The notes below the pieces were generated by a model. That model was not told the DNA's origin, ran no database searches, and was given only the letters and a program-made list of their open reading frames with translations. Position numbers and translations under genes: made by a program. From CAG-791 sp045546175 (GTDB lineage Bacteria; Bacillota; Clostridia; Lachnospirales; Lachnospiraceae): a stretch of 64,000 nt of DNA. Location of the stretch: NCBI GenBank assembly GCA_045546175.1, contig JAZQCI010000045.1, positions 3,263 to 67,262 on the forward strand. The letters are read 5' to 3'. How positions within the stretch are numbered: position 1 is the first letter of the stretch; every line of letters begins with the position of its first letter. Of the stretch, positions 57,386 through 64,000 are shown piece after piece.

Positions 57386-58489
57386 ATGCGTATCATAAGT
57401 AAAACCATCGACATAAGCGTTCAGGATCAGCTCCTGCAGGCTTCCGCTCCTTTATCCGATTTCCTTGTGCTGGACATTGAAACCACCGGCCTGAGCGCCG
57501 AGAAAAACGCGGTCTACCTGATCGGCTGCGCCTATTACCAGACAGACGGCTGGAACCTGATCCAGTGGATGGACAACACAGGAAACGAGGAAAAAGAAGT
57601 CCTCTCCTCTTTTCTTCTGTTTGCGTCCGGCTATAAGATCCTGCTCCACTACAACGGCGACCGGTTCGACATTCCTTTTCTCAGAAAGAGAATCGAATTT
57701 CACGGTCTTTCCGACGAGTCGATTCCGGCCGGTACGCTCGATCTCTACAAGGTCATCACGCCCTTTAAGCGGATCCTTGGCCTTCCCGACTACAAACAGC
57801 AGACCATGGAAGCTCTTCTGGGAACCAGGCGCGTCGAACAGGAAAGCGGCGCCGACCTGATCAAGGTCTACAGGAAGTTTATCGCCGATCCCGAGGCGAA
57901 CCTTCTCGCGCAGCTCCTCATGCACAATGAAGCCGACGTGACGGGGCTTCTCAGCCTCCTCCCGCTTCTTATTTACATCGATCTCGACACCGACCGCTTC
58001 CGGGTCCGGAAAGCCCAGGCCAATTATTTCACCGACTATGACGGCTCCCGCAAGGAAGAACTGTTCGTCTTCTTTAAACTTCAGCGGCCGCTGCCGGCGC
58101 CCGTATACGCCTCCGCCGACCACTGCTATGTCAAAATAGAGGGGGACGCCGGCGTACTCAAAGTCCCGCTCTATACGGAAGTCATGAAATACTTCTACGC
58201 AAACTACAAGGATTACTATTTTCTCCCCGAAGAAGATATGGCTGTCCACAAATATCTCGCGTCCTACGTGGAAAAGAGCCGCCGGATCCAGGCGAAACCG
58301 GAGACCTGCTACACCAGGAAGGCCGGTTCGTTCCTTCCCCAGTGGGATCTTTACAGGACTCCCTTTTTTAAGCGCTCTTACGCTGACGCGGAACTCTTCT
58401 TTGAGTTTTCGGACGACTGTAAGAAGGACCGGGAATTTCTGTCCGGGTATGCGGCCTATGTATTTTCGCATATCAAAAACAGCAAATGA
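57386..58489 (+). CDS. YprB-like ribonuclease H-like exonuclease
   Basis: 367 residues with an RNase H-like DEDD exonuclease fold related to B. subtilis YprB: LVLDIETTGLSAEKNAVYLIG (Asp, Glu), LHYNGDRFDIPFLRKR (Asp) and HNEADVTGL (Asp). A C-terminal domain of about 170 residues is family-specific. Likely a nuclease; substrate not established. AGAGGT precedes the ATG. It is divergent from thrC and convergent with rpsA. Confidence 0.88.
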   Translation: MRIISKTIDISVQDQLLQASAPLSDFLVLDIETTGLSAEKNAVYLIGCAYYQTDGWNLIQWMDNTGNEEKEVLSSFLLFASGYKILLHYNGDRFDIPFLRKRIEFHGLSDESIPAGTLDLYKVITPFKRILGLPDYKQQTMEALLGTRRVEQESGADLIKVYRKFIADPEANLLAQLLMHNEADVTGLLSLLPLLIYIDLDTDRFRVRKAQANYFTDYDGSRKEELFVFFKLQRPLPAPVYASADHCYVKIEGDAGVLKVPLYTEVMKYFYANYKDYYFLPEEDMAVHKYLASYVEKSRRIQAKPETCYTRKAGSFLPQWDLYRTPFFKRSYADAELFFEFSDDCKKDREFLSGYAAYVFSHIKNSK

Positions 58490-58492
58490 AGA

Positions 58493-58528
58493 AGAGGTTG
58501 TCACATTTGTGACAACCTCTATCTTTTT
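58493..58528. terminator. Bidirectional terminator between yprB-like gene and rpsA
   Basis: AGAGGTTGTCACA / TGTGACAACCTCT, a 13-bp stem with a 2-nt loop; followed on the plus strand by ATCTTTTTAT. Confidence 0.85.
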
Positions 58529-58566
58529 ATCTTTCTTTATGAAGACGAGTCAGCGGCTATTGCCGA

Positions 58567-59727
58567 TTACTCTTCCTCTCCCTCGGGATGCTCGGCGATG
58601 TAAGCGTCTACATCAACAGAAGCTACATCAACATCTTCGCGAGCGCGCTCTGCTGCGCGTTTCGCTCTCTCTTCCTCGATCAGAAGCTGCTTGACGCTGA
58701 GGCTGATCTTGTTGTTGGCTTCGTTGAAGTCAACGATCTTAGCTGTAACTTCCTGGCCGATCTTCAGAACGTCGGAAGGCTTCTCGATGTGCTCTCTGGC
58801 GATCTGGGAAACATGAAGCAGTGCATCGATACCGGGCTCAAGCTCTACGAATGCGCCGAAATCGGTCATTCTTGCGACTGTACCGGTAACCTTTGTGCCG
58901 ACAGCATACTTCTCAGCTGCACCTGCCCAGGGATTCTCCTCAGGGAACTTCAGGGACAGAGCGATCTTGGTGCCCTGGATGTCCTTAACCAGAACGCGAA
59001 GCTTCTGGCCGACCTTGAAGACCTTCTTGGGATTCTCAACGCGGCCCCAGCTCATCTCGGAGATGTGAAGCAGTCCGTCTGCTCCGCCCAGATCTACGAA
59101 TGCGCCGAAGTCGGTGATATTCTTAACAGTACCCTCAACGATATCACCGGGCTGGATGGTAGCGAAGAGCTTCTCCTGCATCTCTTTGCGCTTTGCAACA
59201 AGGAGAACCTTGCGGTTGCCGATGTATCTGCGTCTGTTGGGGTTATATTCGGTGATCATGAACTCGATCTCCTGTCCGAGATACTTGTTCAGATCCTTCT
59301 CATAGGTATCGGATACCAGGCTTGCAGGGATGAATACTCTTACTTCATCAACTACTACACTGAGTCCGCCGGAAAGGACCTGTGTCACCTTTGCTTTGAG
59401 AACTTCCTTGTTGTTGTAAGCTTCTTCGATGCGCTTGTTGCCGCGGTCAGCTGCCAGTCTCTTGTAGGAAAGAAGGACCTGGCCGTCGCCGTCATTGACC
59501 TTGATGACCTTGACTTCAAGCTTGTCACCAACATGAAGCACTTCTGTGAGATCCACAGATGAATCATTCGTGTACTCGTTACGTGTAAGAACGCCGTCGG
59601 ACTTGTAGCCGATGTTTAAAATGGCTTCGCCCGGCTTTACGTCGATGACTGAACCTTCAACTGCCTCCCCCGTATGAATTGTCTTAAAAGACTCGTTAAG
59701 CATTTGTTCAAAAGTCTGCTCTGACAT
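58567..59727 (-). CDS. rpsA: S1 RNA-binding domain protein (ribosomal protein S1-like)
   Basis: 386 residues with four S1/OB-fold domains at about 20-88, 105-172, 190-258 and 275-345; GDIVEGTVKNITDFGAFVDL and GTKVTGTVARMTDFGAFVEL are clear repeats. Shorter than the six-domain E. coli S1, as normal in Firmicutes; the C-terminal tail is acidic. GAGGAGG precedes the ATG, which lies 20 bp inside the 3' end of ispH. Confidence 0.93.
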   Translation of the reverse strand: MSEQTFEQMLNESFKTIHTGEAVEGSVIDVKPGEAILNIGYKSDGVLTRNEYTNDSSVDLTEVLHVGDKLEVKVIKVNDGDGQVLLSYKRLAADRGNKRIEEAYNNKEVLKAKVTQVLSGGLSVVVDEVRVFIPASLVSDTYEKDLNKYLGQEIEFMITEYNPNRRRYIGNRKVLLVAKRKEMQEKLFATIQPGDIVEGTVKNITDFGAFVDLGGADGLLHISEMSWGRVENPKKVFKVGQKLRVLVKDIQGTKIALSLKFPEENPWAGAAEKYAVGTKVTGTVARMTDFGAFVELEPGIDALLHVSQIAREHIEKPSDVLKIGQEVTAKIVDFNEANNKISLSVKQLLIEEERAKRAAERAREDVDVASVDVDAYIAEHPEGEEE

Positions 59728-60586
59728 GATTTTGAACCTCCTCTATGATATTCTTTGGGGTCGACGCCCCTGCGGTGATTCCTATGATCTGTTCATTTCC
59801 GGCAGGAGAAAGATTAAGGTCACGCCACGTTTGTATGAAATACGTGTTTGCACACTCCCGTCTGCAGATCTCGTAGAGCTTGGCTGAATTAGAACTGCTC
59901 CTGCCTCCGATGACGATCATGATGTCCGCCTTGGACGCAATTGCCTTCGCTTCGGCTTGCCGCTCATGCGTAGCATTGCAGATGGTATTCATACATCGTA
60001 CATTGTATCCTTTTTCACTTAAAATAGCAATAATTTCTTCAAATTTGTTTGCGTTGAAAGTTGTCTGCGAAACAACACAGATTTTTTGATCTTTTTTATT
60101 GCAGGATGGGTCACTGTCAATGCTTTCCGTGAGCTCCCTGGCCTGCTGCGTATTCTCGATCACTGTGACGGGCGAAGAAGACCAGCCCATGATCCCCTTC
60201 ACTTCCGGGTGATCCGGGTTTCCGATGATCACGATCCTGTACCCGGCCGCGCTGTTTTCTTCGACGATCCTGTGAATCCTCTTTACAAAAGGGCAGGTCG
60301 CGTCCACACACTTGGCGCCGGTCGCGCGCAGCTTTTCGTCTTCTTCCCTGGAGATCCCGTGGGAGCGGGTAATGATCGTCCCTCCCCGGATGTCCGCGAG
60401 CTCGTCGTCGGATGTGATCACCCGCACGCCTCTTCTCTCCAAATCCGCTACGACTTCCTCGTTGTGAATGATGGGGCCGTACGTATAGATCGGGCCGCAC
60501 TTCTCCACTTCTTCATATACGGTTTCCACTGCGCGTTTTACGCCGAAGCAGAAACCCGCGCTCTTTGCAGTAATGATCTCAGCCAT
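59708..60586 (-). CDS. ispH: 4-hydroxy-3-methylbut-2-enyl diphosphate reductase
   Basis: [4Fe-4S] enzyme of the last step of the MEP isoprenoid pathway, giving IPP and DMAPP. About 292 residues; cluster Cys residues in KSAGFCFGVKRAV, CVDATCPFVKRIH and NTICNATHERQAEA. A GTG at 60610 is in frame inside cmk, but the family N-terminus begins at ATG 60586. Overlaps rpsA by 20 bp; in some Clostridia ispH and rpsA are fused, here they are separate frames. Confidence 0.96.
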   Translation of the reverse strand: MAEIITAKSAGFCFGVKRAVETVYEEVEKCGPIYTYGPIIHNEEVVADLERRGVRVITSDDELADIRGGTIITRSHGISREEDEKLRATGAKCVDATCPFVKRIHRIVEENSAAGYRIVIIGNPDHPEVKGIMGWSSSPVTVIENTQQARELTESIDSDPSCNKKDQKICVVSQTTFNANKFEEIIAILSEKGYNVRCMNTICNATHERQAEAKAIASKADIMIVIGGRSSSNSAKLYEICRRECANTYFIQTWRDLNLSPAGNEQIIGITAGASTPKNIIEEVQNHVRADF

Positions 60587-60599
60587 ATTCGGTAATACC

Positions 60600-61274
60600 T
60601 CAGTTCCCACAGCCGATCTTCTCGTCGATGATCGACAGGATCCGTTCTACGACTTCATCGATTGTCAGATCCGACGTGTCGACCAGCACCGCGTCATCCG
60701 CCTGTTTCAAAGGAGAGATTGCCCGGTTCATATCGCGCTCGTCTCTCTCTTTGATCTGCGCCTTGATCTGTTCAAGGTCCGCACTCTCATCGTTTTCCAT
60801 CAGCTCCAGATATCTTCGCAGCGCTCTCACTTCCACACTGGCCGTGAGGAATATTTTGACCTGCGCGTCCGGAAGAACGACAGTGCCGATGTCCCTGCCG
60901 TCCATCACGACATTCTGACGGCGCGCCAGTTCCTGCTGGAGCTGAACGAGCTTTACGCGGACGTCTCCGTTCACGCTGGTCCTGGATGCCATGTCACTGA
61001 CTTCGGGCGTCCGGAGATAATCGTTGACATTCTCACCTGCGAGCAGAACCACCTGAACGCCGTCCCTGTATTCGATGGTGATCTCCGCGCCGCCGCAGTG
61101 GGAACTGATCGCCGCGCTGTCGTCCGGGTCGATCCCCAGCCGGTACAGATACAGCGCCATAGCGCGATACATGGCGCCGGTATCCACATAAATATAGTTT
61201 TTCTCTGCCGCTACTCTCTTGGCAATGGTGCTCTTTCCGGCGCCTGCCGGCCCGTCAATTGCGATATTGATCAT
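60600..61274 (-). CDS. cmk: Cytidylate kinase
   Basis: Phosphorylates CMP/dCMP. About 224 residues beginning MINIAIDGPAGAGKSTIAK with the P-loop; VDTGAMYRAMALYL, VVMDGRDIGTVVLPDA and KIFLTASVEVRALRR are diagnostic. GGAGG is six bases before the ATG at 61274; a longer frame to 61310 is not needed. cmk-ispH-rpsA is a conserved clostridial order. Confidence 0.97.
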   Translation of the reverse strand: MINIAIDGPAGAGKSTIAKRVAAEKNYIYVDTGAMYRAMALYLYRLGIDPDDSAAISSHCGGAEITIEYRDGVQVVLLAGENVNDYLRTPEVSDMASRTSVNGDVRVKLVQLQQELARRQNVVMDGRDIGTVVLPDAQVKIFLTASVEVRALRRYLELMENDESADLEQIKAQIKERDERDMNRAISPLKQADDAVLVDTSDLTIDEVVERILSIIDEKIGCGN

Positions 61275-61332
61275 TTTGGTCCTCCATCCGTTATTTGCTG
61301 CTGTCCGCACGCTTGTATATTACTTTATTCAT

Positions 61333-62664
61333 TCACAAATCCGCCGAATATCCGCCGGCACTTTCTTCCTGCGCCGCGCTCTCTCCGGCCAGTCTCCCCG
61401 TGGACCAGGCGATCTGCAGGTTGAACCCTCCGGTGTGGGCGTCTACGTCGAGCACCTCGCCCGCCGCATACAGTCCCTCAATGCTTTTGCACTTCATGGT
61501 AGACGGGTCAAAGGCTTTTACGTCCAGGCCGCCGCGAGTGACGATCGCCTCGGCAAAGCCTCTGCTGCCCTGTGCCGTGATCGGAACGGCGCGGATGAGC
61601 GACGCAAGGCCCGCGATCTCTTTTGTGTTCAGAGAAGCCCCTGTCCTGTCCCGCAGTCCGGATAGATCCGCGATCACTTCCGCCAGCCTCGCCGGGAAGA
61701 GCGGCCTGATCACGCCGGCAAGCTTCTTTGCAGGCGCCGCCTCGATCTCCCGCCGCAGCCGGTTCTCCAGCTGCTCCTGTGTCAGGGCCGGTTTCAGATT
61801 GATGTGAAGTTTATATCCCCCTGGATTCTTATTAAAATCCATGTAGCAGGAGGCCGTCAGCACCAGCGGTCCGCTGACGCCGAAGTGGGTGAACAGCATC
61901 TCCCCAAAGCCCTTGTAGAGCGGCTTTTTCTTCTTTTTCCCACTCTCCTCCACCGGCCGTTCCACGGTCAGCTCCACGTTCTTGAGCGAAAGGCCCTGCA
62001 GATCGGAGCACCAGCTCTCTCCGGTCCTGATCGGGACCAGGGACGGCGCCGGCGTCACCACGCCGATGCCCAGCTCCTTCGCCATCCTGTAGCCGTCTCC
62101 CTCCGAGCCGGTACTCGGATAGGACTTTCCGCCCACCGCCAGGATCACCGCGTCCGCGTCCACGATCTCACCGCTCGTGAGCTCCACGCCGGTCACTCTT
62201 TTGACGCCATCCTTCTCCTGTGCGAGAATACGCGCCGCCGGACAGTGATAGCGAAACTGCACGCTCCGTTTTCTGCTATGCTCCAGAAGCGCTTTTGTGA
62301 CGTCCGAGGCGTGATCGGATACAGGGAAGACCCTGTCGCCCCGCTCTGTTTTGACCGGGCATCCGTTCTCCTCCATAAAACCCATCATCTGCTGCGCGTC
62401 GAACCCGTAGACCGCGCTGTAGAGAAACTTGGGATTGGAGACGATGTGCGTCCAGAACTCCTGGATATCACAGGCGTTCGTGAGATTGCACCGCCCTTTT
62501 CCCGTGATATAGACCTTCTTGCCGGCTTTCTCGGTCTTCTCCAGGACCGTGACGGATGCGCCCACGTCCGCAGCGGCGCAGGCCGCCATCAGGCCGGCCG
62601 CCCCGGCGCCTATGATCACGATCCGCTTTCTGCGGATCTCTTTTCTTTTCTTATCGTTATGCAT
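61333..62664 (-). CDS. HI0933/BaiN-family FAD-dependent oxidoreductase
   Basis: 443-residue flavoprotein: KRIVIIGAGAAGLMAACAAAD binds FAD, VYITGKGRCNLTNACD, AVILAVGGKSYPSTGSEGDG, and the C-terminal GLYAAGEVLDVDAHTGGFNLQ are characteristic of the HI0933 family. BaiN, a member, acts in bile acid 7-dehydroxylation, but most homologues have no known substrate and that role should not be assumed. Directly upstream of cmk. Confidence 0.93.
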   Translation of the reverse strand: MHNDKKRKEIRRKRIVIIGAGAAGLMAACAAADVGASVTVLEKTEKAGKKVYITGKGRCNLTNACDIQEFWTHIVSNPKFLYSAVYGFDAQQMMGFMEENGCPVKTERGDRVFPVSDHASDVTKALLEHSRKRSVQFRYHCPAARILAQEKDGVKRVTGVELTSGEIVDADAVILAVGGKSYPSTGSEGDGYRMAKELGIGVVTPAPSLVPIRTGESWCSDLQGLSLKNVELTVERPVEESGKKKKKPLYKGFGEMLFTHFGVSGPLVLTASCYMDFNKNPGGYKLHINLKPALTQEQLENRLRREIEAAPAKKLAGVIRPLFPARLAEVIADLSGLRDRTGASLNTKEIAGLASLIRAVPITAQGSRGFAEAIVTRGGLDVKAFDPSTMKCKSIEGLYAAGEVLDVDAHTGGFNLQIAWSTGRLAGESAAQEESAGGYSADL

Positions 62665-62932
62665 ATTGAATGGTGTTTTCCGCCTTTCTGAGCCCCCTGC
62701 GCCCGGCGGGGCACTTCCCGCCTGCGCTGAAGGGTCATTTCACAGTATAGACTCTCGGCCGATGAACTGCAAGAATCAGGGGAATCTATTTACAACAGCG
62801 TGCCGTGTCATTACAATCATAATCAGAACTGCGATCCGGTCCCGGGAGGGGTGCCTTCGGGTATTGTTGGTGTCTAAGTGCAAGAATGAATTGGAATCCG
62901 ATTAGAACACGCGACAGCCGGACCAGCTTCTG
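62665..62932. other. Intergenic region without a recognisable gene
   Basis: About 270 bp between the flavoprotein start and the hairpin repeat. No conserved open frame, tRNA or known RNA motif was recognised; it presumably holds the flavoprotein promoter. Confidence 0.5.
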
Positions 62933-62964
62933 TAATTATTCAGTACTCTGGTGCTGAATAGTTA
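62933..62964 (+). repeat. Minimal TAATTATTCAG hairpin, family 3
   Basis: TAATTATTCAGTAC-TCTG-GTGCTGAATAGTTA: 14-bp stem, two G-U pairs if transcribed on the plus strand, 4-nt loop. It equals the terminal arms of the 43-kb element with no internal sequence. It lies just beyond the tpiA terminator. Confidence 0.85.
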
Positions 62965-62982
62965 CCTCAGTTTTACGAAACC

Positions 62983-63024
62983 AAAAAGGTGTGTGAAAAA
63001 CCATCGTTTTTCACACACCTTTTT
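62983..63024 (-). terminator. Terminator of the pgk-tpiA transcript
   Basis: AAAAAGGTGTGTGAAAAA / TTTTTCACACACCTTTTT, 18-bp stem, 6-nt loop, A/T-tracts on both sides. Confidence 0.93.
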
Positions 63025-63048
63025 AATTCATTGAGGATCGGAAATCAA

Positions 63049-63798
63049 TTACTTGTAATTGACAATCTTTCCGAAGTCTTCCTTCAGGGCAGCGCCGCCG
63101 ATCAGGCCGCCGTCGATGTCGGGCTGTGCGAACAGCTCGGGAGCGGAGGAACCCTTAACGGAGCCGCCGTACTGGATGCGGATCTTCTCAGCTGTGTCTG
63201 TGTCATAGATCTCGGCGATGAGCTCGCGGATCGCGTGGCAGACTTCCTGTGCCTGCTCGGTCGTAGCGACCTTGCCGGTTCCGATTGCCCAGATGGGCTC
63301 ATAAGCGATGACCATGGAAGCAGCCTGCTCTGCTGTGACGCCGATCAGGTCGCTCTTGAGCTGAAGGCGGATCCAGTCGATGGTAACGTTCGCTTCTCTC
63401 TGCTCGAGGGACTCGCCGCAGCAAAGGATAGGTGTAAGGCCGTACTCGAACGCCTTGAGGACCTTTCTGTTGAGGAAAGCGTCGTCTTCCTTGTAGTAAT
63501 CTCTTCTCTCGGAGTGGCCGATGATAACATACTTAACGCCCGCGTCCTTGAGCATAGCGCCGGAGATCTCGCCGGTGTAAGCGCCGCTGTCCTTATCGGA
63601 CATATTCTCTGCGCCGACTGCTACGTTGCTGCCCTTGACAGCCTCGACTACGGGAACGATGTCGATTGCGGGTACGCAGTAAACTACGTCCACATCGTCG
63701 TTCTTTACGAGGGGAGCGAGCATCTCAACGAGCGCCTTTGCTTCGGAAGGCGTCTTGTTCATTTTCCAGTTGCCGGCTACGATTTTTCTTCTTGCCAT
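63049..63798 (-). CDS. tpiA: Triosephosphate isomerase
   Basis: Interconverts dihydroxyacetone phosphate and glyceraldehyde 3-phosphate in glycolysis. 249 residues: VAGNWKMNKTPSEA with the active-site Lys, VIIGHSERRDYYKEDD with the catalytic His, and MVIAYEPIWAIGTGK with the catalytic Glu. GGAGA precedes ATG 63798; the earlier frame start at 63837 is unsupported. pgk ends 70 bp upstream on the same strand. Confidence 0.98.
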   Translation of the reverse strand: MARRKIVAGNWKMNKTPSEAKALVEMLAPLVKNDDVDVVYCVPAIDIVPVVEAVKGSNVAVGAENMSDKDSGAYTGEISGAMLKDAGVKYVIIGHSERRDYYKEDDAFLNRKVLKAFEYGLTPILCCGESLEQREANVTIDWIRLQLKSDLIGVTAEQAASMVIAYEPIWAIGTGKVATTEQAQEVCHAIRELIAEIYDTDTAEKIRIQYGGSVKGSSAPELFAQPDIDGGLIGGAALKEDFGKIVNYK

Positions 63799-63868
63799 TT
63801 TTACTCTCCTTTTCATGCTGATGCTGGGGCAAAACATTGTTTGGCCCCTGCTTTTGACCTGTCAGATC

Positions 63869-64000
63869 TTATTTGTCGCCCGCTGCCGCTACGCCGGGAA
63901 GCTCCTTGCCCACAAGGAATTCAAGGGAAGCGCCGCCGCCGGTGGAGATGTGGCTCATCTTGTCATGGAAGCCCATCTGGTTCGCTGCTGCCGCGCTGTC
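63869..64000 (-). CDS. pgk: Phosphoglycerate kinase, C-terminal 43 residues (runs off window)
   Basis: Glycolytic enzyme that makes ATP from 1,3-bisphosphoglycerate. The visible end reads NQMGFHDKMSHISTGGGASL then EFLVGKELPGV, the diagnostic C-terminal signature including the GGGAS phosphate loop, with TAA at 63871-63869. The rest lies beyond the window. It precedes tpiA in the usual gap-pgk-tpiA order. Confidence 0.95.
   Translation of the reverse strand, partial: DSAAAANQMGFHDKMSHISTGGGASLEFLVGKELPGVAAAGDK

Noticed and set aside
61333..62664. Bile acid dehydroxylation enzyme BaiN
   Set aside because: The HI0933 family is broad and no other bai gene is nearby, so the specific function is not supported.

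Overview
The window looks like chromosomal core sequence from a Gram-positive, spore-forming anaerobe of the class Clostridia, most likely a GC-rich member of Lachnospiraceae. The support is gene content and order: an rnfCDGEAB operon, a GerW sporulation protein, the dgt-dnaG-rpoD-trmK-nif3 order, short-form HisG with HisZ, a type A RNase P RNA, the divergent rpmB / asp23-fakA-recG block, and cmk-ispH-rpsA. The species cannot be fixed from sequence reading alone. No transposase, phage gene, integrase or CRISPR array was seen. Most genes are on the minus strand.

Layout. 1-2.7 kb: start of the histidine operon (hisZ-hisG-hisD) with a strong promoter and a palindrome in its leader. 2.8-6.9 kb: recU, a pseudouridine synthase, a small membrane protein, a coiled-coil protein, coaD and rsmD. 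6.9-11.4 kb: a paired type II topoisomerase (GyrB/ParE-like and GyrA/ParC-like) with a tandem 84-bp structured repeat between the genes. 11.4-17.4 kb: a DegV protein, recG, a FakA-like kinase and Asp23, divergent from rpmB. 17.4-22.9 kb: surface-glycan genes (LicD, glycosyltransferase, IspD/TarI-like, SDR epimerase) surrounding a sporulation pair (DUF2953, GerW). 23-26.3 kb: rpsT, two adjacent COG0523-type GTPases (one carrying a very long His/Asp-rich segment, the other apparently fused to a YcgQ-like DUF1980 domain), and rnpB. 26.3-33.7 kb: nucleoside kinase and the macromolecular synthesis cluster. 33.8-34.5 kb: four tRNA genes (2 Leu, 2 Val) in two convergent pairs. 34.6-42.9 kb: pyridoxal kinase, then apbE, a NusG-domain-II protein and a HepI-like membrane protein facing the rnf operon, which has a near-consensus Rex operator. 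43-50.8 kb: a Wzx/Wzy-type surface polysaccharide operon (DUF4422, Wzy, Wzx, transglutaminase lipoprotein, Wzz with a decayed kinase-like domain, CotH kinase). 50.9-57.3 kb: queA, M18 aminopeptidase, a probable 6S RNA, M24 aminopeptidase P, thrC. 57.4-64 kb: YprB-like exonuclease, rpsA-ispH-cmk, a flavoprotein, tpiA and the end of pgk.

The least ordinary content is non-coding. Three unrelated families of structured repeats occupy gene junctions: (1) an ~80-bp two-hairpin element, tandem in the topoisomerase operon and single in the thrC leader, with a compensatory base-pair change and an open frame on the transcribed strand; (2) a 110-150 bp long-stem element after rpmB and after the tRNA-Leu pair, whose imperfect pairs are G-U only in the plus-strand RNA; (3) a TAATTATTCAG inverted-repeat element found just 3' of four minus-strand genes, one copy of which encodes the last codons of cotH.

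Functional threads: Rnf couples ferredoxin oxidation to NAD reduction and ion transport; ApbE supplies its covalent FMN; Rex could tune it to the NADH/NAD ratio. The two COG0523 GTPases suggest metal (probably zinc) handling. The LicD and Wzx/Wzy clusters build surface glycans.
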